Part shown: piece after piece, positions 23,223 to 31,990 of the stretch | Layout: each line of letters begins with the position of its first letter | How positions within the stretch are numbered: the stretch's first letter is position 1 | Source: 2-02-FULL-49-11 sp040757655 | GTDB taxonomy: Bacteria > Patescibacteriota > Patescibacteriia > 2-02-FULL-49-11 | DNA length: 33,578 nucleotides | Direction of reading: 5' to 3' | Assembly (NCBI GenBank): GCA_040757655.1 | Contig: JBFLWV010000014.1 | Location: forward strand, 1 to 33,578 | Made by a program: the position numbers and the translations under genes | The notes under the pieces: generated by a model | What the model saw: the letters and a program-made list of their open reading frames with translations, nothing else | Told to the model about the DNA's origin: nothing | The model's database searches: none

Positions 23223-24653
23223 TTATTCATAACGACACTCCCAGACTAAAAGAAGATTGGAATAATAATCTCTCTCTATCGGGTAACTCTTTGCGATCGC
23301 ACAATAACGCCGTAAGTAATCGAGGGAGATGTAACGGCCAAGTTCGATGAGGTTCCCTTGGACATCAACCAGGACTTTTGTGAGGATAAACCTCACTCGC
23401 TCTCTCAATAACACTTCCTCGCGTGTGTGCAACGTCATAATACCTGTCGAGAAGGTCTTATTATTGGTATCAATAAAATTGCCGGCGATAGCACGCCCCG
23501 TGAAGCCCGCGACCAGAGGCGCTACTTCAAACGAACCGTACAATGAATCGTGAGGGTTGCTATGTTCCTCCACATAGTGAATAAGATCGGGTAAATAATT
23601 AATCCGCGCCGCACCCGCGTGATCCCTTATATAAAACTGCGTACCATATCCCACATAAAAACCAAGAATGAGGGCAATGAACCATGCACCTTTTTTCGCA
23701 ATAAAAGAAAAAGGCCGCGCATGAAAAAGATGTGTGAGGCATAACCCTCCTAAGAGTGCAAGAAACGGGGTGATTAAATTGAAATAGAGATAATACACAT
23801 CCTTAAATACGTAGAGAAACATACTGCCCGCTGCCAATCCTAAAAGAGGGAGTGCTAACTTTTTCAATCGCACGAGAACAAGGGAGAGTCCGCTCATGAT
23901 GAGTAATAACCAATCCCACCTTAAAAAGAATTCCAGCACCCTCTGTTTATCAAGCTCTTCAAATTTCATGAAATGATACAATATCACATCTTGCTCATAC
24001 GACGTACCAAAAAGACTATAGAGAAGGATATTTCCCACTACAAAGAGAAGACTGATGTTGATGAGAAACCGCCCTGCAAGGTTTCCTTTCTTGAGAAGCA
24101 CATAGAGCGCCAATGCACCTACAAGAGGGACTGCGTACAACCGCGTAAACAATGAGAATGCGGCGAGCACTCCTGCCCAGCCCAGCCTCTCTCGTTCAAT
24201 GAGATAAAACGCACTGAGGGCGAATAACACGACGAGCTGAATCCCTGACACGTAATCGCTGGTGGTCAAGGTCACAAATGAAAACAGATAGAGAACCGTC
24301 GCGTACACTCCCGCTATTTCACTCTTATTTCTCCTTAGAATTAAATAAAGGAATAATGCAGATCCCGCAACCGTGAGGAGAGAAATAAATTTTATCATGA
24401 GCACACGGAAACCTAAGAGGGTGAATAGAAGTGCAGTGAATATGAGCTGCAGAGGGGGCGAAGCAAAGAAAAAATCGCGGTAGGGAAGCTGCCCTTCCAT
24501 CAAAAACTTCCCCATGAGGAAATAGATATTTTCATCGCCGTATCGATAATCAATCTGCGGTATTTTTATGATAAAAAAAAGAATGATCGCACCCACGACC
24601 ATTACCCACGGTGTCCGTATTACCTGAAATACCTTTTGTATAATTTTCTCCAT
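23223..24653 (-). CDS. GT39/PMT-like membrane glycosyltransferase (GT-C fold)
   Basis: This 476-residue polytopic membrane protein has about ten hydrophobic segments. The first TM (about 16-30) is followed by IDYRYGDENIYF (D40-E41), the acidic pair of GT-C enzymes in the first extracytoplasmic loop, and FFFASPPLQLIF. The C-terminal ~130 residues are soluble and mixed. The layout matches PMT/ArnT-type enzymes, which transfer sugar from polyprenyl-phosphate carriers to protein or lipid on the outer face. Acceptor unknown; the window's secreted Thr/Ser-rich proteins are candidates. It begins 4 nt after the phosphatase-family stop with AGGTGATGG before the ATG, implying translational coupling. 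Confidence 0.8.
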   Translation of the reverse strand: MEKIIQKVFQVIRTPWVMVVGAIILFFIIKIPQIDYRYGDENIYFLMGKFLMEGQLPYRDFFFASPPLQLIFTALLFTLLGFRVLMIKFISLLTVAGSALFLYLILRRNKSEIAGVYATVLYLFSFVTLTTSDYVSGIQLVVLFALSAFYLIERERLGWAGVLAAFSLFTRLYAVPLVGALALYVLLKKGNLAGRFLINISLLFVVGNILLYSLFGTSYEQDVILYHFMKFEELDKQRVLEFFLRWDWLLLIMSGLSLVLVRLKKLALPLLGLAAGSMFLYVFKDVYYLYFNLITPFLALLGGLCLTHLFHARPFSFIAKKGAWFIALILGFYVGYGTQFYIRDHAGAARINYLPDLIHYVEEHSNPHDSLYGSFEVAPLVAGFTGRAIAGNFIDTNNKTFSTGIMTLHTREEVLLRERVRFILTKVLVDVQGNLIELGRYISLDYLRRYCAIAKSYPIERDYYSNLLLVWECRYE

Positions 24654-24657
24654 ACCA

Positions 24658-25419
24658 TCACCTCAACACATCTATGAGCTTTCGATGGAGCTTAGGATTT
24701 GCGGCGATCAATGAACGATCATCCATCTGCCACTCTTGACCGTTTGAATTACTTACTCGACACCCCGATTCAGAGAGAATAAGTGCGGGAGCAGCATAAT
24801 CCCATACAAACGCCCCTGTTGATGCAATCCAATCCCGTCTGCCGTCCGCGACATAGAGGGCGCTCACCGCGATTGATCCAAACCCGCTGATCCATACATC
24901 TTCGCCACCGGTATGTTTCATCAACTTCGTCATAAAGGTGAAACGCTCTTTCCGCACCATAGCGCTTACAGAACCATAACTATACATCAGACTACGCGTG
25001 CGGGAGCAGTACACTTTCTTGCCATTTTTATACGTTCCTTTACCCCTCTCGGCGTACATCAATTCATGCTGGCAGGGATCGTAGATTGCCGCCGCAATGA
25101 CCTGTTTATTCCGCGCAAGCGCCACCATGGTCCCCCACAACGGCGTGTGGGTTAAAAAATTCCGCGTCCCATCAAGAGGGTCAATAATCCATACATATTC
25201 TCGATGCGCTTCATGCTCCCCTGTCTCTTCCGAGATTATTCCATGGTGGGGGTACTTCGCCTTGATGTGAGTAAGATATATCTCATTGGCGCGTTCGTCC
25301 GCTTCAGTCACAACGTCTGCCGCATTTCTTTTTGTCCCAAATCTTAATCCCGCCATTTTGAATTTCTTCAACGCAGCATCACCCGCTTCCTTCGTAACCT
25401 GCTCAAAAAAATGTCTCAT
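24658..25419 (-). CDS. Inositol monophosphatase family phosphatase
   Basis: This 253-residue enzyme belongs to the IMPase/CysQ/HisN superfamily of Mg2+-dependent phosphatases. Metal-site motifs are complete: DVVTEAD (35-41), GIISEETGE (E64/E65), WIIDPLDGTRNF (D80, D83, T85) and WDYAAPALILSESGC (about 215-230). Possible substrates include inositol phosphate, PAP or histidinol phosphate; the sequence does not decide. It is coupled to the GT-C gene, which hints at a lipid or glycan role. The ATG lies only 7 nt after the 3' end of tRNA-Leu(UAA) on the same strand and has no Shine-Dalgarno sequence, so tRNA processing would leave an almost leaderless mRNA. Confidence 0.87.
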   Translation of the reverse strand: MRHFFEQVTKEAGDAALKKFKMAGLRFGTKRNAADVVTEADERANEIYLTHIKAKYPHHGIISEETGEHEAHREYVWIIDPLDGTRNFLTHTPLWGTMVALARNKQVIAAAIYDPCQHELMYAERGKGTYKNGKKVYCSRTRSLMYSYGSVSAMVRKERFTFMTKLMKHTGGEDVWISGFGSIAVSALYVADGRRDWIASTGAFVWDYAAPALILSESGCRVSNSNGQEWQMDDRSLIAANPKLHRKLIDVLR

Positions 25420-25426
25420 ACGATTA

Positions 25427-25509
25427 TGGGCCAGGTGGGACTCGAACCCACACGCCTTTTGGGCATTTGATTTTAAGTCAAACGCGTATACCTATTCCGC
25501 CACTGGCCC
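25427..25509 (-). tRNA. tRNA-Leu (anticodon UAA)
   Basis: This is a class II tRNA with acceptor GGGCCAG/CTGGCCC and discriminator A. It has D-arm TGGCGGAATAGGTATACGCG, anticodon stem TTTGA/TCAAA with loop CTTAAAA (anticodon TAA), a variable arm, and a GGGTTCGAGTCCC T arm. No CCA is encoded. Confidence 0.95.
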
Positions 25510-26220
25510 ATCCACTTACAAAACTACTCCTCACGGGCAAATCGGTGCTGGCGCACATAGATGTGCCCGTCTCGGCGGACGCGGCGCATTGGCAGTGTGC
25601 GTGCTTCTTCCGCCTCGACCTACCCGGGCTCATGTCTATACTATAACAATATTTCACACATTATTCCAGACGTCACGCTCACACAACTTCAACATCTCCA
25701 TAAACGGGAACGACAGTCCTTACTAGACTGTCATTCTATTTAAAAGCGGATTTTATAATTCAGCTCGAACTTATTTTATCAGAAATCCCTGAAAGAATCC
25801 AAGACAATCGCGGCTCCGCCGCTCGTCCCGACCAGTCGGGACTCGCCACCCAGCCAGCAAAATACTCCTTTAAGGAAATTATTTTATATGCGCGCGCCTA
25901 TTAAAAACTAAAAGATTTTTGCTGGCTTTGTCCCCGACTGGCGTCGGGGGCGGAGCTGCTGCAGACTTTTTGGGGAGGCGGGGCAGAGAAAAACAGAAAG
26001 AAGATGTGAGAATGACATGTTTTAAAACTAGATTTTTTGAGCCTTTCGCTTGCATTTTTCCCCAAGGCCCTTCGGGCGCTCACTCCCTTCGGGCAGCACT
26101 AAAGCTGCGCTTAAGTGCTGGGTCGTATCGGCACGGTAGCCTAACGCAGTCCCGCACTTACCTGAAGGGTAAAGTGTCTGTCGGAATTTCAACGCTTTGA
26201 AATTCCGATACGATAAAAAA
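25510..26220. other. Hairpin-rich spacer without a recognisable gene
   Basis: About 700 bases contain many short palindromes: AAGGCCCTTCGGGCG and CCCTTCGGGCAG near 26065-26095, CAGCACT/AAGTGCTG near 26095-26125, CGGAATTTCAA/TTGAAATTCCG near 26180-26205, and an inverted-repeat element at 25812-25957. The small open frames lack start signals and resemble no family. It marks the change to a more AT-rich segment. Confidence 0.6.
25812..25957. repeat. MITE-like inverted repeat element
   Basis: The left arm carries GGCTCCGCC, GTCCCGACCAGTCGGGAC and GCCAGCAAAA. The right arm carries the inverse order: TTTTTGCTGGC, GTCCCCGACTGGCGTCGGG and GGCGGAGC. The ~65-bp interior is AT-rich and non-coding. No target duplication was identified. 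Confidence 0.6.
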
Positions 26221-26240
26221 GTTTTGACTGTGAATAAGTA

Positions 26241-26576
26241 ACCAAAATCATTATAAAAATCGGAATCATCATCAGCCAAACTAATCCCGAGACTGTATGG
26301 AATGTTTTTCGTTTGGCAAACTTTTCGCTCAAGCAGAGCGACGAAGTTAAAATTTTCCTTATTGGGGAAGGCGTGGAATACGAGAAGAGCAGTTCGGAAA
26401 AATTCAATATCGCAGAACAAGTGAATGAATTTTTAAAGTCAGACAAAGCGCATATTTTGGCATGCGGCACATGCTTAAAATCACGCAATCAAGAGGAAAC
26501 GAATACATGCCCAATGAACACCATGAAAGATTTATATGCACTTGTTCAAGAATGCGACAAAATTTTAACTTTTTAA
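26241..26576 (+). pseudogene. DsrE-family protein lacking a standard start codon
   Basis: The reading frame gives KIGIIISQTNPETVWNVFRL, then ANFSLKQSDEVKIFLIGEGVE, FNIAEQVNEFLKSDKAHILACGTC and CPMNTMKDLYALVQECDKILTF. These match full-length small DsrE/DsrF-like proteins with the conserved Cys (ACGTC). TAA lies in frame at 26235, and the next codons are GTA ACC AAA ATC ATT. No ATG, GTG or TTG occurs before TTG at 26313, which would remove the first beta-alpha unit. Either a non-standard start (GTA or ATT) is used or the start was lost. The rest is intact. It ends 11 nt before the SHOCT gene. Confidence 0.65.
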
Positions 26577-26587
26577 CCACAAGCACC

Positions 26588-27295
26588 ATGAAAAAATTAT
26601 TTTCGTTCACAATTCTAATTTTTATTTTCAGTCTTGCTTTTCCTGTTTCATCCTTTGCGCAAGGAATGAGGGGGAACATGATGAATGATAATAATGCGGT
26701 GCCACAAGCAGATGACGGTCATACTGCTCGTGAAGAAGCCGAGGGAAAAGAAATTTGGAACAAATTACAAGCTAATGAATTGAAATGCGAGGATTTAACT
26801 GATGAAAATTTTGGAGCGCTTGGCGAATATTTTATGGGTCAAATGGCAGGCGATTCTCATGAAGCGATGAATAATATGATGATTCAAATGCTGGGAGAAG
26901 AAGGCGAAGAACAAATGCATGTCGCCATGGGAAAACGCATGTCTGGCTGCGAGCCAAACGCAGCAATGCCCCAAAATATGATGAATGGTGGTATGATGCA
27001 AATGATGATGGGCAGTGGTATGATGGGCAACAGGTCGAATCCATCATCGTTAAGTAATTTCAATAACCCTATGTCTATGATGAATTTTGGTTTTGCGCCT
27101 TTTGGCTGGATTTTCATGATCCTTTTCTGGGTCTTGGTAATCGCCGGCATTATCGCTTTAATAAAATGGATAGCCGGTCAGAATAAAACTGAATACAGAA
27201 GTCATAAATCCGCCTTAGATATTCTTAAAGAGCGATATGCGAAAGGCGAGATTAACAAAAAAGAGTTTGAAGAAAAGAAGAAAGAAATTGAATAA
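26588..27295 (+). CDS. Secreted/membrane Met-rich SHOCT-domain protein
   Basis: This 235-residue protein has a signal peptide (1-24, MKKLFSFTILIFIFSLAFPVSSFAQ). An acidic helical region carries KEIWNKLQANELKCEDLTDENF and GEYFMGQMAGDSHEAMNNMM. A very Met-rich stretch follows (MMNGGMMQMMMGSGMMG), then a TM helix (about 178-205, GWIFMILFWVLVIAGIIALI). It ends with a SHOCT motif (ALDILKERYAKGEINKKEFEEKKKE). Met-rich segments can bind Cu(I), and DsrE nearby handles sulfur, so metal or redox stress is a possible theme; this is inference. The ATG at 26588 is chosen because the signal peptide starts there. It converges on the group II intron. Confidence 0.78.
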   Translation: MKKLFSFTILIFIFSLAFPVSSFAQGMRGNMMNDNNAVPQADDGHTAREEAEGKEIWNKLQANELKCEDLTDENFGALGEYFMGQMAGDSHEAMNNMMIQMLGEEGEEQMHVAMGKRMSGCEPNAAMPQNMMNGGMMQMMMGSGMMGNRSNPSSLSNFNNPMSMMNFGFAPFGWIFMILFWVLVIAGIIALIKWIAGQNKTEYRSHKSALDILKERYAKGEINKKEFEEKKKEIE

Positions 27296-27360
27296 GGAGT
27301 TTTGAATTTTTGATAGAGTAGATTCCTCGTCCCGCATGTGTGGGACTGGAACCCCTCACT

Positions 27361-27393
27361 GAACCGTACGTGAGGATTTCCCTTATACGGCTC
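27361..27393 (-). ncRNA. Group II intron domain V
   Basis: A 33-nt catalytic hairpin: GAGCCGTAT at the 5' side, GGGAAATCC at the tip, ACGTACGGTTC at the 3' side. It lies 15 nt after the maturase stop. Confidence 0.9.
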
Positions 27394-27408
27394 TCCGATA
27401 AACAGCGT

Positions 27409-28755
27409 TCACCAAGAATACGTTGGATAGAGCGCATAACAGATTTTCGGCTGCGGCAAGGGATAGCGTTCAAGATACCTGCGGAACTGTTCCCAATTCC
27501 AGCTTCGTTTCTGACTTCTTCTGTTAAGCCACTTGAAGGCCAATCGTTCTGCTTCACATTCAAAACTGCGAAGTCTCCGCAGATTGCCGCTGATGCCATA
27601 GTACTGGTAATGCCCTTTGAGCTTCAAGGCCAGCGTGTCCCAAAGTTCAGGCAATGGCCGCATGTTCTTCATCGACCGCATCCAGCCTTTGAGGCGTTTC
27701 AGTGAGGAATGGTACTTCTGTTGAGCGGTCTTGTGTCTGACCACGAACGAGCCTTTACAGGTGGTACTGCAATAGTGGGTGAACCCTAGAAAGGTAAACG
27801 TCTCTGGCTTGCCCTTGCCTCTCTCTGCCCCGCGCTCTCTGGCGAATCTGCCGAACGCAATCACTCTGGTTTTGCCCTCTGCCAAGGTCAGGCTGAACTT
27901 GGTGAGTCTTGCTTTCATTTCTTTGACAATCCGTTCTGCATCCTCTGGATACTGACAGCCGATGACAAAGTCATCCACATATCGCACCATGCCCGCGTAT
28001 CCTCGCAGCATTGGCTTGAGTTTCTTCTCAAACCACAAATCCAGAACATAGTGCAAATAGGTGTTGGCAAGGATAGGCGAGATGATGCCGCCTTGGGGCG
28101 TTCCTTGATTGGTCTCGCTGTAGATTCCTTCGGTCATCACTCCTGCTTTGAGCATTCTTCGAATGAGTGTGAGGAAGTTCGAGTCAACTATACGCTGTTT
28201 CAGGCATTCCATCATCCAGTCATGTCTGACATTGTCAAAGAAGGCCTTGATGTCTGCGTCAATGACCCAGTTGACTTTCTGCCCCATAAGCATATCGTTC
28301 GCGGCTTTGAGCGCTTCATGCGCGTTGCGTCGTGAACGATAGCCGTATGAGACGTTGAGAAACAACGGCTCAAAGATTGGCTCCAGAATCTTGACGGCTG
28401 CCAACTGAATGACCTTGTCCATTACCGTTGGTATGCTTAGAGGTCTCATCTTGCCGTTACCTTTCGGGATAAACACTCTGCGAACCGGTTGTGGTCGGTA
28501 TTTCCGCGTCTTGAGTTTCTGAACAATGTCGGAGATTGCCTGTCGTATCTCTGCCCCGGTATAGCTCTCTTTGGTTCGCGCGTCTACTCCTGCGGCTTTG
28601 CCGCGTTCAAGCTCACCAAAACACTCATACAGATAATGCTCCTCGTTCAAGAGATGGACGAGTGAAGTGAACTTGAACTTGGTGTCTGCCGCTGCTTTCT
28701 TGGTTATCAAAGAAAGTTTGGCTTTGGTGATGTATTCCAGCTCTGTGTCTGGCAT
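27409..28755 (-). CDS. ltrA: Group II intron reverse transcriptase/maturase
   Basis: This 448-residue intron-encoded protein runs from the RT fingers/palm (RPQPVRRVFIPKGNGKMRPLS, VIDADIKAFFDNV) through GTPQGGIISPILANTYLHYVL and the active-site MVRYVDDFVIG. The thumb (FTFLGFTHYCSTTCKG) is followed by maturase domain X (LALKLKGHYQYYGISGN) and a C-terminal RRSQKRSWNWEQFRRYL tail. No HNH endonuclease is seen. The start is ATG at 28755 (MPDTELEYITK), preceded by AAAGGA. The frame is open upstream to 29121, but that part is intron RNA. It helps the intron fold and supports retromobility. Confidence 0.9.
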   Translation of the reverse strand: MPDTELEYITKAKLSLITKKAAADTKFKFTSLVHLLNEEHYLYECFGELERGKAAGVDARTKESYTGAEIRQAISDIVQKLKTRKYRPQPVRRVFIPKGNGKMRPLSIPTVMDKVIQLAAVKILEPIFEPLFLNVSYGYRSRRNAHEALKAANDMLMGQKVNWVIDADIKAFFDNVRHDWMMECLKQRIVDSNFLTLIRRMLKAGVMTEGIYSETNQGTPQGGIISPILANTYLHYVLDLWFEKKLKPMLRGYAGMVRYVDDFVIGCQYPEDAERIVKEMKARLTKFSLTLAEGKTRVIAFGRFARERGAERGKGKPETFTFLGFTHYCSTTCKGSFVVRHKTAQQKYHSSLKRLKGWMRSMKNMRPLPELWDTLALKLKGHYQYYGISGNLRRLRSFECEAERLAFKWLNRRSQKRSWNWEQFRRYLERYPLPQPKICYALYPTYSW

Positions 28756-29242
28756 AAAGTGAGTCCTTTCTTTGGTACTGTTTAGACAACCCCTTCCCCA
28801 TGCTAAGCCCATTACAGGCAAACGTTGGGTACTATGGATTGTTCTGACTCCCAGCAATTTGAGGTCTCTCCCTTGCGGTTTTCCCGCTTGCTTGAGACTT
28901 CTCCGACCTTTGATTTTCTCTTGTGTGTGGAGAATAGAGCTGGGTCTCCCAAGTTCCTGAACAATGCTTGCGTATTCATGCCGTGGCCTTCGACCCCGAG
29001 GGGAGGAGAGAATACTTGCCTTTAACGTGTTCTCTCCTGCTGACTTCCCCTTGAATTCACAAGGTCGTCTCCCTTGATAAGGGGTATTACGGGGCTCAAT
29101 ACCTTCACGCCTTTTGGGCATTACGGCCTAGATACTCCGTTCCTCTTGCTCCACCGCACCTATTGCCAGTGTGCGGCGCAGAGTTTTGTACTATCCTGTT
29201 GGCTAGTCGTTGGATAAACTGGACTTTAACCAGTTGCAGTGT

Positions 29243-29938
29243 TCAAGCTTGCTTGGCACACAAATTCCTCCCCCAGACCCCTTCCTTTTTGCCCGCCTGC
29301 TGGCGAGGCCGTTTTTTGGCGGCGAGGCTATTTTTTCGGCGTTGGAGTTCTTGGATGATGTCGCTCAAAGAAATATTTTTTTGAGCGAGTAGCACGAATA
29401 GGTGATATAACAAATCAGAACTTTCCTCAATAAGCCGTTTTCTCGTTTCTTTTTTCGCCGCGTGCAATACTTCACCTGATTCTTCCTCGACCTTCGCCAA
29501 AATCTTAACAAGCCCATCTCTGAAAAGAGAAGTAGTATAAGAATTTTTTGGCAGCTCTTTTTTTCTTGCAACTATCAAATCAAATAGCTCCTGCAAAAAT
29601 TCAAGCCCATTTTGCCTTTCAGTGCCGAAACAAGAATATGCTCCGGTGTGGCATGTTGGACCTTGTGGTCTTGCCAAGATCAAAAGGGTGTCATTGTCGC
29701 AATCGGCAGAAATTGAAATCAATTTCAGCGTATTGCCAGAAATTTCTCCTTTCTCCCAGAGCCGTTTTTTGGTCCTGCTCAAAAAAGTAACCTTCTTACT
29801 TTCAATTGTTTTACTTAATGCTTCCTCGTTCATGAACCCCAACATGAGCACGAGTTTAGTTTCGACATCTTGGACAACCACGGGGATAATGCCGTCCAAC
29901 TTGGCAAAATTCAATTGTTTAACATCAAATTTTTTCAT
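29243..29938 (-). CDS. hisIE: Bifunctional phosphoribosyl-AMP cyclohydrolase / phosphoribosyl-ATP pyrophosphatase
   Basis: This 231-residue fusion catalyses the second and third steps of histidine synthesis. The HisI domain (1-~115) has VQDVETKLVLMLGFMNEEAL, the metal-site block DCDNDTLLIL and ARPQGPTCHTGAYSCF. The HisE domain (~118-205) has the MazG-like helices LQELFDLIVARKKELPKNSYT and VEEESGEVLHAAK...EESSDLLYHLFVLL. A basic tail (KKRPRQQAGKKEGVWGRN) extends past the usual end. It is the last gene of the his operon, 10 nt after HisA-HisF. Confidence 0.93.
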   Translation of the reverse strand: MKKFDVKQLNFAKLDGIIPVVVQDVETKLVLMLGFMNEEALSKTIESKKVTFLSRTKKRLWEKGEISGNTLKLISISADCDNDTLLILARPQGPTCHTGAYSCFGTERQNGLEFLQELFDLIVARKKELPKNSYTTSLFRDGLVKILAKVEEESGEVLHAAKKETRKRLIEESSDLLYHLFVLLAQKNISLSDIIQELQRRKNSLAAKKRPRQQAGKKEGVWGRNLCAKQA

Positions 29939-29948
29939 AAGCGCATTG

Positions 29949-31409
29949 CTAGATTGTTATTGGATAAAAATTTTTGAGTTTTGATATGTTTATCTCTCCG
30001 TAGTGAAATATGCTTGCCCCAAGAGCGGCATCAACGCCTGTCTTCTGAAAAATTTCCAGAAAATCTTGCATAGAACCTGCTCCACTTGAGGCAATCACGG
30101 GAATATTCACGCTGTCTGCAATAGTTTTTAACAATTCCAAATCAAACCCCTTTTTAGTCCCATCACGATCCAAACTGTTGACCAAAAGTTCGCCCGCACC
30201 AAGTTTTTCCATTTGTTGGGAAAATTCTATTGCGTCAACATCTGTTTCTTCTGTGCCGCCTTTGATGTAAATTTTCCAGTCCTGCCCTTTCTTTTTCGCG
30301 TCAACAGAAATAACAATGCATTGAGAACCGAAATATTCTGCGGCGTTTTTGATAAGATCAGGACTTTTCACCGCCGCGGAACCGATGGAAACCCTGTCAG
30401 CCCCAGCGTTTAGGAGATTTTTTATATCCTCAATTGTTGAAATGCCACCGCCCACAGTAAACGGTATGTTAATTTCCTTTGCGATTTTGGAGACCAAACA
30501 CATAAGCGTTTTACGATTTTCCAACGTGGCGGCTATGTCGAGAAAAACAAGCTCATCCGCGCCTAGTTCAGAGTGTCTTTTCCCTAGTTCAACCGGATCG
30601 CCAGCGTCGCGTATATCCTTAAAATGAGTGCCTTTTACAACTCGCCCATTCTTTACATCAAGACAAGGGATAATCCTTTTTGCCAAATTATTTTTGTACG
30701 CGGCCATTTGTTGTGCTGTTTGTAAATCAATCTTTCCTTCGTAAATTGCTTTGCCAGTTATCGCGCCAAAGCACCCTAGTTTATTCAGCTCCTTTAAGTT
30801 TTCCAAAGATGACACTCCGCCGGCCGCAATTGTTCGAAATCCTGCACTGATAAATTGTTTTGCCAATTCAAAATTAGGCCCTTTGAGTAAGCCGTCTTTG
30901 GAAATATCAGTTACGATGACATTTGTAACTCCGGCATTTTTAAGAAGATCAATAACTTCCGAAACCGTGCATATATTATTTTCCAGCCAACCACGAGTAG
31001 CTACTTTGCCGTCTTTAACATCCACCGAAACCAAAATCCTCTCGCTCCCGAAATCTTTAAGCAAGCGTGAAAGCAAATCTGGGTTCTCAACGGCAACGGT
31101 GCTGAAGATAATTTTTTCAATGCCATTTCCGAGATATTTTTTTGCCTGTTCGTAGGTGCGCAATCCACCGCCAATTTGAAGAGGAATACTAATTGCTTTT
31201 GCAATAGCAAAAATTATTTCCTCATTTGCGGGATACCCCAATCGTGCGCCATCCAAGTCAACTACATGCAAGAGTACGGCTCCTTCTTTTTCAAATTTTT
31301 TCGCCACTAGAACAGAATCGTTGCTATAAACTTTTGAATCAGAAAACTTGCCTTGAATAAGACGCACACATTTGCCATCCATAATGTCAATTGCAGGCAT
31401 CACTAACAT
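29949..31409 (-). CDS. hisAF: HisA-HisF fusion protein
   Basis: One uninterrupted frame of 486 residues joins two (beta-alpha)8 barrels. HisA (1-~234, ProFAR isomerase) has MPAIDIMDGKCVRLIQG with catalytic D8, IGGGLRT, and VTDISKDG with the second Asp (D168). After a short linker (QQMAAYKNN), HisF (~242-486, the imidazole-glycerol-phosphate synthase cyclase) has KRIIPCLDVKNGRVVKG with D251, FTVGGGIS and LVNSLDRDGT with the second Asp. Both active sites look intact. HisF should still pair with HisH, encoded just upstream. ATG 31409 overlaps the hisH stop; ATG 31400 (MPAIDI) is an alternative. HisA and HisF are usually separate genes. Confidence 0.9.
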   Translation of the reverse strand: MLVMPAIDIMDGKCVRLIQGKFSDSKVYSNDSVLVAKKFEKEGAVLLHVVDLDGARLGYPANEEIIFAIAKAISIPLQIGGGLRTYEQAKKYLGNGIEKIIFSTVAVENPDLLSRLLKDFGSERILVSVDVKDGKVATRGWLENNICTVSEVIDLLKNAGVTNVIVTDISKDGLLKGPNFELAKQFISAGFRTIAAGGVSSLENLKELNKLGCFGAITGKAIYEGKIDLQTAQQMAAYKNNLAKRIIPCLDVKNGRVVKGTHFKDIRDAGDPVELGKRHSELGADELVFLDIAATLENRKTLMCLVSKIAKEINIPFTVGGGISTIEDIKNLLNAGADRVSIGSAAVKSPDLIKNAAEYFGSQCIVISVDAKKKGQDWKIYIKGGTEETDVDAIEFSQQMEKLGAGELLVNSLDRDGTKKGFDLELLKTIADSVNIPVIASSGAGSMQDFLEIFQKTGVDAALGASIFHYGEINISKLKNFYPITI

Positions 31410-31990
31410 AATTCGCAAAAGTTATTAAGTAATCGTAAACCTTGCTCGCCGGATTTTTCCGGGTGGAATTGAACGGCAAAAAAATTATCTTTTTGCATGA
31501 TTGACGCAAAATCAAAACCATAACTCGTCTTTCCCATAATCTGTACTTCCTGCCCGTCAACGTAATACGAGTGCACGAAATAGAAATACGAGCCATCTTG
31601 TATATTCGCTGTCAAAGGCGACTTTTGCGTCAATTCGACCGTGTTCCAGCCAAGGTGCGGGGTTTTTAATATTGGCGGAAATCTACGGCATACGCCTTGA
31701 AAAATCTCAAGGCATTTAGTCTCGTCTTCTTCGGAAGTTCCACCAAGCAATTGCATCCCTAAGCAAATACCAAGAAAGGGCTCTGTAATTTGGGGGATAA
31801 TTTTATCAATTCCAGTTTTCCTCAATTCCAACATTGCGGCGCCGGCTCGGCCTTGGCCCGGAAATATCACGCCATCTGCCGACAAAATTTCTTCCGGCTT
31901 CGATATAATAACAACAGACTTCCCCAAACGCTCCAAGGCATTTTGGAGAGACGCGATATTTCCTGCTTTGTAATCAATAATGGCAATCAC
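31403..31990 (-). CDS. hisH: Imidazole glycerol phosphate synthase, glutaminase subunit
   Basis: This 195-residue class I glutamine amidotransferase supplies ammonia to HisF. It shows IIDYKAGNIASLQNAL, VIFPGQGRAGAAM, the nucleophile C76 in GICLGMQLL, and His/Glu in VQFHPEKSG (about 176-181). Length is typical. Start and stop overlap its neighbours by a few bases (4 nt with hisB). Confidence 0.94.
   Translation of the reverse strand: MIAIIDYKAGNIASLQNALERLGKSVVIISKPEEILSADGVIFPGQGRAGAAMLELRKTGIDKIIPQITEPFLGICLGMQLLGGTSEEDETKCLEIFQGVCRRFPPILKTPHLGWNTVELTQKSPLTANIQDGSYFYFVHSYYVDGQEVQIMGKTSYGFDFASIMQKDNFFAVQFHPEKSGEQGLRLLNNFCELC

Larger units (their letters stand above)
27311..29159 (-). mobile_element. 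Group II intron
   Basis: The 3' part holds a classic domain V at 27361-27393 (GAGCCGTAT, a GAAA loop, ACGTACGGTTC). A domain VI-like stem follows (GGTTCC/GGAATC with a bulged A), ending near 27311-27316. The proposed 5' end is GTGCG at 29159, matching the GUGYG consensus, after exon GCAATAG. CTATT near 28930 is a possible EBS1. Domain I occupies about 28756-29159 and the maturase sits in domain IV. The intron lies between the 3' end of the his operon and the convergent SHOCT gene. The 5' boundary is less certain than domain V. Confidence 0.8.

Noticed and set aside
26040..26180. tmRNA or RNase P RNA in the hairpin-rich spacer
   Set aside because: The conserved tmRNA tRNA-like ends and RNase P core sequences are absent on both strands.
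28756..29121. N-terminal extension of the group II maturase
   Set aside because: The frame is open, but the segment corresponds to intron domain I RNA; the protein family starts at MPDTELEYITK after AAAGGA.
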